Source: a virus
Virus record (IMG/VR): IMGVR_UViG_3300020165_000023
Coordinates: 1 to 59,488 of that record
Length of the DNA: 59,488 nt
Reading direction: 5' to 3' (one strand)
Below the pieces are notes generated by a model. The model was not told the origin of the DNA. It ran no database searches and was given only the letters and a program-made list of their open reading frames with translations. The position numbers were made by a program, and so were the translations under genes. Of the stretch, positions 49,344 through 57,375 are shown piece after piece. Position 1 is the first letter of the stretch. Each line of letters begins with the position of its first letter.

Positions 49344-49346
49344 ATA
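49339..49346 (+). promoter_or_regulatory. Late promoter for the tailspike genes
   Basis: Exact TATAAATA containing the gp20 TAA (49341-49343), 33 bases before ATG 49380. Confidence 0.78.
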
Positions 49347-49379
49347 TAATAATAAAGTTTCTAACTGAGGATAAAAGTA

Positions 49380-49616
49380 ATGGCTTTTAACAACGATAAA
49401 GATCGTCGTGAAAATGCTCTGCATACCGGAATGGGTGTTGGGCCACATGATTATGTAACATATACATATGGAACAGGCGGTGGTACTTCTACTTCTAATT
49501 TGACCGATGTACATTATTACATTGATGGTCAACAAGCTGCTGGTACGCTTGTTGGTCATATACGTTACACATATGATTCAAACGATAACTTAATTTCCGC
49601 TGAACGTCGTAGTTAG
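49380..49616 (+). CDS. Small protein of unknown function (tailspike unit)
   Basis: This is a 78-residue protein that I do not recognise. The N-terminus is charged (FNNDKDRRENALHTGMG). A Tyr/Thr/Gly-rich middle (HDYVTYTYGTGGGTSTSN) and a beta-like C-terminus (GHIRYTYDSNDNLISAERRS) follow. It lies first in the three-gene insertion between gp20 and gp67, 8 bases before the next gene, and shares its late promoter, so a virion role is likely. Confidence 0.55.
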   Translation: MAFNNDKDRRENALHTGMGVGPHDYVTYTYGTGGGTSTSNLTDVHYYIDGQQAAGTLVGHIRYTYDSNDNLISAERRS

Positions 49617-49624
49617 GATCAATC

Positions 49625-50371
49625 ATGTCAAAGTATGTAATTAATCCAATTACCGGTAAACTTGACGTACGTAATGACCCTGCTAAAATTGCCGAAGATA
49701 TTGGCGCAGCGGTTGTTGGTTATGAGCTTACAGGTGGTTTCACCGATCGTACTACAGGCACAGCTGGTGCATCTGACGTAGGATCAAACGTACAATACAC
49801 CCAAGCAATGGTTGACCTTGGTCAGTGGATGCGATTTGGCTTTGATGCAACAGCACAAGCAGCAAACGACAATCCATACTGGACTAACCCAACACCAGCT
49901 TCTGCAACAGGCATTGGTCTTTTTGGTGGCACGCACATGCCAGTCGGCATTACGTCTATGTTTGACTTTACTTTTGATGAGTCCACATATTCTGATGCAA
50001 CGACAACAGGAACTACAAAGTACACTGCTGCTACAGGATCCTACGACTTCACTCAAGGTATTGTCGGTGACCTTTCAAACATCCGATTCGACTTTAACGT
50101 TGTTCCACAGATTGCAAACACTACCCTTGAAATGGGACTCATCTGGCAAACCCGTCTGTCCGATGGTACACCTACATTTACATTTGCTTTGACTTCTACA
50201 CCGGTATTCTTTGGTACAGGTACAGTAGGTCAGACGTTCTTGCAGCGACCAACGTTTAGTGCATACTTTGCATCTCAAGAAGATGTAGACGCACGTGCAC
50301 TACCGGCTATTCGTGCTGATAATCCAGTACAGATTCAGCCGCTGACAACACTCACACAGATTATCCGTTAA
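49625..50371 (+). CDS. Structural protein, possible tailspike anchor
   Basis: This is a 248-residue protein. It starts SKYVINPITGKLDVRND; the 'NP-TGKLD' word is common at the start of tailspike or fibre-associated proteins in marine phages. The rest is a Thr/Phe/Gly-rich beta structure (GLFGGTHMPVGITSMFDFTF, LSNIRFDFNVVPQIANTTLE) with no catalytic motif that I can see. It is 15 bases upstream of the 1554-residue spike and probably serves as its adaptor or as a separate head/tail decoration. Function inferred from context. Confidence 0.55.
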   Translation: MSKYVINPITGKLDVRNDPAKIAEDIGAAVVGYELTGGFTDRTTGTAGASDVGSNVQYTQAMVDLGQWMRFGFDATAQAANDNPYWTNPTPASATGIGLFGGTHMPVGITSMFDFTFDESTYSDATTTGTTKYTAATGSYDFTQGIVGDLSNIRFDFNVVPQIANTTLEMGLIWQTRLSDGTPTFTFALTSTPVFFGTGTVGQTFLQRPTFSAYFASQEDVDARALPAIRADNPVQIQPLTTLTQIIR

Positions 50372-50386
50372 GGGACATTACTCAAA

Positions 50387-53300
50387 ATGGCTATTAAAAT
50401 TGTACGTAACGCCGCTGGTAACTGTATTCATTTCCGTGGCACATCTAACCCAGTACACTTCAACGCGTGTCTTTCTGGCCAGGTAGATACTGTAGACAAT
50501 ACACTTGTCAACGTTGTGAACGACATTCAAACTGCTGAGACTGGCACAACACAATACGAATTCTATAACATTCCATACACTGAGTTCCGTGATGCAACCG
50601 GCGCCACGTTTGCTGATGCGCAAGCCGTAGCTGATTATGTTACTACTAATGGTAACGTGGCTGCACCTGAAGATATCAATGTCGGCTACAAAGGCGTGTT
50701 TGATGCAAGTGGCGGTTTTGATCCTGAAACAATTACGCCAAGCCTTTACGACAGCGACAATACACCAGTAAATGGTGATTGGTTCTTTATTAACACAGCT
50801 GGCACTGTTGACTCTGATGTATACACTGTCAACGATATTATCAAGTATAGCGGAACGACTGATACGTGGCAGCAAGTTAAGAACGCATTTGCCACAGTAG
50901 AAGAGATTGAAGCATCTGCTCTTAACCGTTATGATATTCACGTCGATGGTGACTACACTGGTACAATCCGCAACGGTTCCTCTGTTCATCCATACATCGA
51001 TCTTAACACTGCAATCTCAGCTTCTACAGCTGGTCAGTCCATTCTTATTAAGGGTACGATTACTGCTCCGCTTTCTACTGGGACAGCATTTACACTTCCA
51101 CATAGCTTGTTCTTCTATGGTGCTGATGAGTGTGTGATTAAGTTTGCAACTTACGATGCAACAAACGGTGACCTGTTCAAGTTTGAAGGTACTGATTACT
51201 CACAAGAGTTCTCATTCAACAACATCACCATGATGAATGCTGGTGGATACGGTCTTTTGATCAAGAAGGCACTCAAGGTTACTGTAGAAGATTGTACCTT
51301 GACGAACAACGGCTGGAATGGCACGGGTCTTTCTACAGTAGCAGCTGAAGCTGGTGGTGTATTAGGCTACGATTCTACACAAGCTGATCTACAGGCTTTC
51401 TATGCAGGTTCTAATGCATCCAATGGTGGTGCAATGCGAATCCAAGAAGCACCGCAGGTTCTAATCGTTGGTAACACCGTAACGAAGAACCTTCGTGGTA
51501 TCCGTGTGCAGGACTGTGGCGTGAATGGTGCTGGCTTCGTTACCCGTAACCAGTCTACACAAAACATCGAGTCTGGTATTTACCTTGCAGTTGGTTCTCT
51601 CGGTGGTTGTCAAAACATCACGGTCATTAACAACTATTCTGGCTATAATGCTAACAACGGTGCATTGATCATTGGTGGTTTGAATAACAAACTGTCTCAG
51701 AATGAAATCAACGGCAACTGGAGTGGCGGTGTAGTGAACTGGGGTTCTGGTAACCTCACTCTTCGTGATTGTGGTCTTTACGATAACAACCGTTCCGGCT
51801 TCAATGGTATCGGCAATGTTGGTGATGCTAAAGCATCTATTCAGATTAACGATGCATACAGCTTCTTGGCTACAGCATTCGTCGCAAATGCTGACGCTCG
51901 CTTTATCATGGAAGTTCTCGACACACAGGTTCACTACACTGGCGTCGGTTCGAACACAACTAAAGTAGGTTTACTGCTCACTTCTGGTATGGGTTCGATT
52001 CCTGCAAACGAGCATAACATCATCAACATCGATGACGTTGGTTTCATTGGTCAAGATTATGCTATCGATCTTTCTGAAGTAGACATTACAAACATGCAGC
52101 TTTCTGTTGGCGATTGTCGCTACCAGAATATTGGTATTAAAGCTGTACGTGCACCACTTGCTGGTAACTACTCGGAGCTTCCATTCTCTAACCATGTAAC
52201 GAATGTAGCATCTGTAGATGTTGTTGTCGATACGTTGAAGATGTCTATCTCGCTGCGTGAAGGTGTTGGTGGTAACGTAATCAATACGTATAGTGCTAAC
52301 GAACTCCAAGGTGTGATTCGTGGAACAGAAGTTGATATTATTCAAAAGACTTCTGATAAGATTCAGATTCGTGGTCTTACCTTAGGTAACGTATACGTTA
52401 ACGGTGTGGTTGCAGGTACGAATTTGGCAACCATGAACGACACCATCAACGCTGCTTTCAACATGGATTTGACTGAATACAAAGACTTCATTGAGACAGA
52501 AGTTGGTGTTGAAGGTGCCGGTAATAGTGCAGCTTTCTACTACATTGAATCTCCTGATGGTGTATTCCACTATCCGTTGTTCAAGACGGCAGCAGAAGCT
52601 AACCAAGTTGACAGTGATCTAACTGGTGCAGGTGAAAGCCATACGCACACATACGCCGACGACACGACAGGCACTACTTGGTACATGCCAACCGTGAGTA
52701 ATCACATGGATGCTTCGTCTGCACCTCTGAACGGCCTGTACACTGCACCTAATGGTGAGTCGATTGAAAGTGTTGTCTGGAACATCCAGACAACAGATGT
52801 TGACACAAACTACCTGCCGACTTTCTCTAGCATTACTTACAATGTGCAAGAAGGCAGTGCAATTAACATCCAGTATAAAGCTGCTGGTATGACTGACACA
52901 TTTAGCCTTACAGGTGTTCCTGCTGGCTACGCTGACGATGGCTTTGCTATTATTGGTACTGCCGAAGACATTACAAATGGTTATGGCCAATCTGTTCAAC
53001 ACGTTATCAATGTCACGAAGGCTAATGTTTTTGGTTCGGTTCAAGGCACAATCACTATCAACGTGTTGGCTAACTTAGCAGGCAACGAGTTCACTATCGT
53101 AGACCAAGCTGGAGCAATTAAGTTTACTCAAGATGGTGGCGCTACTGTGTTGGACTTCAACACAGTAACATTCAATGCAGGTAGCACTTACAAGTTCTAT
53201 GTAGATGGTGCGACATTGCAGACCAATGATGTGTTTGATATTGTAGACGCTAACGGCAATGCAGTCACCGGAAACGACGGTCTATCTATGACTGGTGGTT

Positions 53301-55051
53301 CGGGTCCGGGTTATGCTGGAACATACTTCCAGTACGTGATTCCGGCAGACGTAGAACCGGGTAAATTCTTAACATTTACAGATGGTGCAACCAGCACTGC
53401 GTATTCTAACGTACCTTTGACTATTGCTGGTTCAAGCTACACTGCTAGTGTTACTGGTATTACTCTAGAAGGTCCAACAGCTAACCAGACAGGCACTAAC
53501 TTCTTTGAAGCTGCTGATCAGCACGGGTGGGTGTCGGTTGATGAGCCACTTGGAGCAGGTCAAAGACTAGTATTGACAGGTGCATTCCTCGCTGATGCTG
53601 CTGAAGCAATGGGTGTTGGGACTCACCTCAATATCGGTCTAAAAGATGGAGCGTGGGTAAACACTATCGCTAATCAAAATCCTAATGGATTTGAAGGTGG
53701 TATGGGTATTTTCATATATAGGTCCAACACTACTGCTTATGCAATGTACATTGCCAATCAAGTTGCAGGAACGAATACACAGATACTGGGTAGTTTTACT
53801 GCCGCTTCGCAGTTCCTTCCCTACAATGCATTTATAGAAGTAACAAGCGATGGTAATAACATTAGAATGGGGTATGATTTGACAAGTACTCATGATGCAA
53901 CTACAGAAACTTACGATGACTGGAATTCAATCCGCAAGGTAGAATCAGGTGATCAAGGATTCGGGATTACTGAACTTGATGTTATGGTTCTAGGTTGGCC
54001 AATCGCAGGTAGGTTTGTCGATGATACTACAGATGCAGATGACATTGATTGGACTGCTCTTTCTGAAATAGCTATTCCAGTTGCTTCAACAGCAAATGCA
54101 ACAAGTTGGACTAAAGCAGTAGACTTTGATGGTAGTAATGATTACCTTATACAAGGCCCTACCTCTTCTTTCTCTCGCATACCGATGATGCTTCCAATTG
54201 ATAGACAAATTAATGCAGATACAATTTTAACAGAAGGTTATACGTCTTCAAATGGTCAGGCACGAACTTGGGCATCAACAGTTACTTTTAAGTGGGGTGG
54301 TGGTTCATCTGACCAATACATTTGGAGTATGGGTGGTAGTCAAAGTCAAGATATTCACTTGTACGTAAATAGTGGAGGTGACATTTACTTTGCTTGGGGT
54401 GCAGGTTCTCCTAACGCAGCTGAAAAACTAATTGGACAGGTGTCAATAGGTGAATGGGTAAGTGTTTATGTAGGCTGTGCAGGTCTCAGACCTTTCCCAA
54501 ATACAGATGCAAACCAGACTAATCTGAACAAAAACTTTGACTTCAGAGTGGCAAATGCCAACTTTATTGCGAATGATTTAGATGCAAGTCAGTTGATAAC
54601 ACCTCCAGCGACATGGGCAGGTACAGGTAATCCTATTATGTATGTGGAGATTGATGGTTACTTTACCGTTGGTGCAAGCCATAATGGTAATAGGTTCAAT
54701 GGAACAATAGCTAGTTTGGTTACAACTACCTTGAAAATAAATGACCAAATGCCTCAAGATGCTGAAATCAAGATGATGATGTTAGACCCTATGGGTTGGT
54801 TGAATGATTACAAAATTGGTAACACTTACAGACGACCTCACGCCGGTGGCAATTACTCTAACTTCCAATTGAATGATAACTCAGCTTACGCAGGTACACA
54901 AGTTTGGTTAATGGGTGATGGTACTAATGATAGCTTTAGTAATGGTATTAGAAACCAAGTAGAGTCGACAGAAACAACTTATACCAAGTTGACCTTCAAC
55001 AATATGCAATCTAATGATATTCAGAACGTATCTATTACAGGTCTGACGTAA
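50387..55051 (+). CDS. Large tailspike with beta-helix and lectin-like C-terminus
   Basis: This is a 1554-residue protein. Residues about 205-560 have the short repeated strands of a right-handed parallel beta-helix (SFNNITMMNAGGYGLLI, LIVGNTVTKNLRGIRVQDCG, NITVINNYSGYNANNGALII), as in pectate-lyase-like tailspikes. Residues about 720-790 carry a His-rich module (DGVFHYPLFKTAAEANQVDS, then SHTHTYADD and YMPTVSNHMD) known from marine phages. Cadherin/Ig-like domains follow. The last 500 residues include two jelly-roll/LamG-like regions (SWTKAVDFDGSNDYLIQGPT, VYVGCAGLRPFPNTDANQTN). Base and codon use changes near nt 53450. It likely binds or degrades surface polysaccharide; a catalytic site cannot be assigned from sequence. 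A terminator follows. Confidence 0.68.
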   Translation: MAIKIVRNAAGNCIHFRGTSNPVHFNACLSGQVDTVDNTLVNVVNDIQTAETGTTQYEFYNIPYTEFRDATGATFADAQAVADYVTTNGNVAAPEDINVGYKGVFDASGGFDPETITPSLYDSDNTPVNGDWFFINTAGTVDSDVYTVNDIIKYSGTTDTWQQVKNAFATVEEIEASALNRYDIHVDGDYTGTIRNGSSVHPYIDLNTAISASTAGQSILIKGTITAPLSTGTAFTLPHSLFFYGADECVIKFATYDATNGDLFKFEGTDYSQEFSFNNITMMNAGGYGLLIKKALKVTVEDCTLTNNGWNGTGLSTVAAEAGGVLGYDSTQADLQAFYAGSNASNGGAMRIQEAPQVLIVGNTVTKNLRGIRVQDCGVNGAGFVTRNQSTQNIESGIYLAVGSLGGCQNITVINNYSGYNANNGALIIGGLNNKLSQNEINGNWSGGVVNWGSGNLTLRDCGLYDNNRSGFNGIGNVGDAKASIQINDAYSFLATAFVANADARFIMEVLDTQVHYTGVGSNTTKVGLLLTSGMGSIPANEHNIINIDDVGFIGQDYAIDLSEVDITNMQLSVGDCRYQNIGIKAVRAPLAGNYSELPFSNHVTNVASVDVVVDTLKMSISLREGVGGNVINTYSANELQGVIRGTEVDIIQKTSDKIQIRGLTLGNVYVNGVVAGTNLATMNDTINAAFNMDLTEYKDFIETEVGVEGAGNSAAFYYIESPDGVFHYPLFKTAAEANQVDSDLTGAGESHTHTYADDTTGTTWYMPTVSNHMDASSAPLNGLYTAPNGESIESVVWNIQTTDVDTNYLPTFSSITYNVQEGSAINIQYKAAGMTDTFSLTGVPAGYADDGFAIIGTAEDITNGYGQSVQHVINVTKANVFGSVQGTITINVLANLAGNEFTIVDQAGAIKFTQDGGATVLDFNTVTFNAGSTYKFYVDGATLQTNDVFDIVDANGNAVTGNDGLSMTGGSGPGYAGTYFQYVIPADVEPGKFLTFTDGATSTAYSNVPLTIAGSSYTASVTGITLEGPTANQTGTNFFEAADQHGWVSVDEPLGAGQRLVLTGAFLADAAEAMGVGTHLNIGLKDGAWVNTIANQNPNGFEGGMGIFIYRSNTTAYAMYIANQVAGTNTQILGSFTAASQFLPYNAFIEVTSDGNNIRMGYDLTSTHDATTETYDDWNSIRKVESGDQGFGITELDVMVLGWPIAGRFVDDTTDADDIDWTALSEIAIPVASTANATSWTKAVDFDGSNDYLIQGPTSSFSRIPMMLPIDRQINADTILTEGYTSSNGQARTWASTVTFKWGGGSSDQYIWSMGGSQSQDIHLYVNSGGDIYFAWGAGSPNAAEKLIGQVSIGEWVSVYVGCAGLRPFPNTDANQTNLNKNFDFRVANANFIANDLDASQLITPPATWAGTGNPIMYVEIDGYFTVGASHNGNRFNGTIASLVTTTLKINDQMPQDAEIKMMMLDPMGWLNDYKIGNTYRRPHAGGNYSNFQLNDNSAYAGTQVWLMGDGTNDSFSNGIRNQVESTETTYTKLTFNNMQSNDIQNVSITGLT

Positions 55052-55075
55052 CGTATATATAAGCGTATACTATAA

Positions 55076-55099
55076 AATAGGGGGCTTCGGTCCCCTATT
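55076..55099 (+). terminator. Intrinsic terminator after the tailspike gene
   Basis: AATAGGGGGC pairs with GTCCCCTATT around a TTCG tetraloop closed by C-G. The T tract behind it is poor, so termination may be partial. Confidence 0.7.
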
Positions 55100-55128
55100 A
55101 ATCTAAGTATTTTATTTGTATAAATAAA

Positions 55129-55136
55129 GATATAAT
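55129..55136 (+). promoter_or_regulatory. Late promoter for the prohead genes
   Basis: Exact TATAAATA, 32 bases before ATG 55161. Confidence 0.78.
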
Positions 55137-55160
55137 GTTACCAAGTGGAGTAATAATATT

Positions 55161-55328
55161 ATGACTGATAACATCAAGAATTTCGTACACGCTGTTGTAC
55201 AAAAAGATTTTGATGCAGCCAATGATCATTTTGGTGCTGAGATGCAATCCCGTATGGCGGATCGCTTTGAGCAAGAAAAGATCAATGTTGCATCTGGTAT
55301 GTTTAACGACGTAAATGAAGAAGAGTAA
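55161..55328 (+). CDS. gp67: Prohead core protein gp67-like
   Basis: This is a 55-residue helical protein starting at ATG 55161, after GGAG. The pattern FVHAVVQKDFDAANDHFGAE, then RMADRFEQEKINVASGMFN resembles the small prohead core proteins found in this position in T4-like phages. In T4 the order is 20-67-68-21-22-23, exactly as seen here apart from the tailspike insertion. It would be part of the internal scaffold and be degraded by gp21. It ends with acidic residues (VNEEE). The assignment depends mainly on gene order. Confidence 0.6.
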   Translation: MTDNIKNFVHAVVQKDFDAANDHFGAEMQSRMADRFEQEKINVASGMFNDVNEEE

Positions 55329-55329
55329 G

Positions 55330-55527
55330 ATGAAAACTTTTACAGAACTTCGCAGCGCTTTAAATGAAGCTGCTGACAAAAAGATTAAAGTACAGGGCCA
55401 GACTGTTACTCTTAAAGCTAAGGATAAACAGTTCGATGCTTACATTGGCAAAGAAAAGCTTGGTACCTTTAAGTCTGAGAAAGAAGCTGTAAAAGAGATC
55501 GAAGCTTTTCTCGATCAAATTAAATAG
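55330..55527 (+). CDS. gp68: Prohead core protein gp68-like
   Basis: This is a 65-residue basic protein. ATG 55330 is preferred to ATG 55315 because AAGAGTAAG lies directly in front and the start then comes one base after the gp67-like stop. The N-terminus KTFTELRSALNEA is a familiar start of T4-like core/head proteins. A Lys-rich beta segment (KIKVQGQTVTLKAKDKQFDA) and a helix (KSEKEAVKEIEAFLDQI) follow. Called gp68 by position between gp67 and gp21; T4 gp68 is larger (141 aa), so the match is positional only. Confidence 0.5.
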   Translation: MKTFTELRSALNEAADKKIKVQGQTVTLKAKDKQFDAYIGKEKLGTFKSEKEAVKEIEAFLDQIK

Positions 55528-55544
55528 TATAAGTAGGAGCGATC

Positions 55545-56207
55545 ATGAAGCTTATTAGTGAAAATACAAACCCAGACGTTGGCTATGAGATTGTTGAATC
55601 CGTAGATGCTTCTGGTGTTGCGGCACGCAAGTATTACATCACTGGTATCTTTGCTCAAGCAGAGCAAAAGAACCGGAATGGTCGCATCTATCCTAAAGCA
55701 GTGCTGGAAAGCGCTGTACAGAAATATGTAGACGAGCAAGTATCGACTGATCGTGCTGTTGGTGAATTGAACCACCCGAACAGTCCTACTATCGACTACA
55801 AAGAAGTTTCTCATCGTATCACTGAGCTCTACTGGAGCGGCAATGATGTGATGGGGAAGGCATTGATCCTTGATACACCTAACGGCAAGATTGTACAATC
55901 TCTGCTTGACGGCGGTGTGAAGATCGGTGTTTCTACTCGTGGTATGGGAACAGTCGCAAGCAAAACTGGTGTTAACATGGTTAACTCTGATTTTGTTTTG
56001 AATACAGTTGATATCGTTCAAGACCCATCTGCACCATCTGCATATGTCAATGGCATTATGGAAGGTGTTGATTGGGTACAGACCGAGACCGGCGAATTCA
56101 AAGCGCGACGCATTGAAGAAAATGAGACTGAAATTGAAGAAGTGTCTGCACCTGACCTCACTGAGGCACAGGTCAGAGAATTCGAGAATTTCCTCTCTAG
56201 GTTTTGA
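55545..56207 (+). CDS. gp21: Prohead maturation protease gp21
   Basis: This 220-residue serine protease (T4 gp21 is 212) has the herpesvirus-assemblin-like fold. It is activated inside the prohead and cuts gp22, gp67, gp68 and the N-terminus of gp23 after LxE/IxE motifs. Patterns: QKNRNGRIYPKAVLESAV (about 41-58), the catalytic His77 in VGELNHPNSP, and the catalytic Ser130 in KIGVSTRGMG. LNTVDIVQDPSAPSAYVNGI follows. The acidic C-terminus may itself be cleaved. The order gp68-gp21-gp22-gp23 is standard. Confidence 0.93.
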   Translation: MKLISENTNPDVGYEIVESVDASGVAARKYYITGIFAQAEQKNRNGRIYPKAVLESAVQKYVDEQVSTDRAVGELNHPNSPTIDYKEVSHRITELYWSGNDVMGKALILDTPNGKIVQSLLDGGVKIGVSTRGMGTVASKTGVNMVNSDFVLNTVDIVQDPSAPSAYVNGIMEGVDWVQTETGEFKARRIEENETEIEEVSAPDLTEAQVREFENFLSRF

Positions 56208-56227
56208 TTTAATAAAGGAATCAAGTA

Positions 56228-57343
56228 ATGAGTGAAGAAAACTTCGAAATCGAAGAGATCATTGCTGAAGACTCCGTCGAATCCGTAGAGGAAAGCGATG
56301 TAGTTGAGGGCGTCGATCTTGACGAAGGCAAAAAGCCTGCTAAGAAAGAATCTAAAAAGGATTCTGATGACGAAGGTGACGACGAGGAAGAGCTTGAAGA
56401 AGGTCTTACCGATGGCGACGCTAAAGTTGACGTAGCACAAGCTTCTGCTCCTACGACAAAGGGCGACGCTAAAAGCGTTAAAGCTCCTGGTACCAAATTT
56501 GGCATGTTGGCTGCAATGAACAACCACATGGCAAAGATGGACAAAGTAGCGATGAACGCTATGTATAAAAAAGTAATGGAAGGTGTTGATGAAGATTCTA
56601 TCGACACTCAATCGTACGACTTCTCTGAAGACCTCGATGCATTGACTTCCGGTGAAGACGCTCTGTCTGAAGGCTTCCGCTCTCAGGCTGGCACTATTAT
56701 GGAAGCTGCTGTAGCTGCTAAGGTTGCTACTGCTGTTGAGAACCTGGAAGAACAGTATGCTGAAGAGCTTTCTGCTGAACTTAATGAGTTCACTGATGGC
56801 ATGGTTAACAAGGTAGACGAATACCTTAACTATGTTGTTGAGAACTTCATGGCTGATAATGCTCTGGCTATTACTAACGGTCTACGTACTGAAATCGCTG
56901 AAGACTTCATGGGCAAGCTGCATAGCGTGTTCACTGAATCTTACATCGAAGTTCCTGAGTCTAAGGTCGACTTTGTTGACTCCCTGGCTGAGGAAAATGC
57001 TGAACTTAAGGGCAAGCTGAACCAGTCTATTGAATTGGGTCTGTCTGTCAACGAAGAACTTAAGGTTCTGCAGCGTGCTGCTATTGTAGCTGAGTCTGCT
57101 GAGTCCCTTACGGCTACTCAGGCTGAAAAGCTTGCTGAGCTTGCTGAAGGTGTTGAATTTGTTTCTGAAGGTGACTTCCAGGAAAAGATGGACACACTTG
57201 TTTCTTCTTACTTCAGCGCTAAGACTAAGACTGTTACCTCTGATTTGGTAGAAGAAGAAGTTGAAGTAGAGGCTACTCCAATCTCTGAAACTGCTGATCC
57301 CCTGATGGCGGCAACTCTTGCTGCTCTCCGATCCAAAAAGTAA
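56228..57343 (+). CDS. gp22: Prohead scaffold protein gp22
   Basis: This 371-residue acidic helical protein (T4 gp22 is 269) forms the core on which gp23 assembles. The N-terminal 75 residues are almost entirely charged (VDLDEGKKPAKKESKKDSDD, EGDDEEELEEGLTDGD). The middle and C-terminal parts have the familiar helices NLEEQYAEELSAELNEFTDG, VNKVDEYLNYVVENFMADNA and DFMGKLHSVFTESYIEVPES. Several LxE/IxE sites for gp21 are visible. It is longer than T4 gp22, mostly through the acidic N-terminus. The ribosome site is AAAGGAAT. Confidence 0.92.
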   Translation: MSEENFEIEEIIAEDSVESVEESDVVEGVDLDEGKKPAKKESKKDSDDEGDDEEELEEGLTDGDAKVDVAQASAPTTKGDAKSVKAPGTKFGMLAAMNNHMAKMDKVAMNAMYKKVMEGVDEDSIDTQSYDFSEDLDALTSGEDALSEGFRSQAGTIMEAAVAAKVATAVENLEEQYAEELSAELNEFTDGMVNKVDEYLNYVVENFMADNALAITNGLRTEIAEDFMGKLHSVFTESYIEVPESKVDFVDSLAEENAELKGKLNQSIELGLSVNEELKVLQRAAIVAESAESLTATQAEKLAELAEGVEFVSEGDFQEKMDTLVSSYFSAKTKTVTSDLVEEEVEVEATPISETADPLMAATLAALRSKK

Positions 57344-57375
57344 AAACCCGATTTAAATCTTAAGGAATATTAAAA

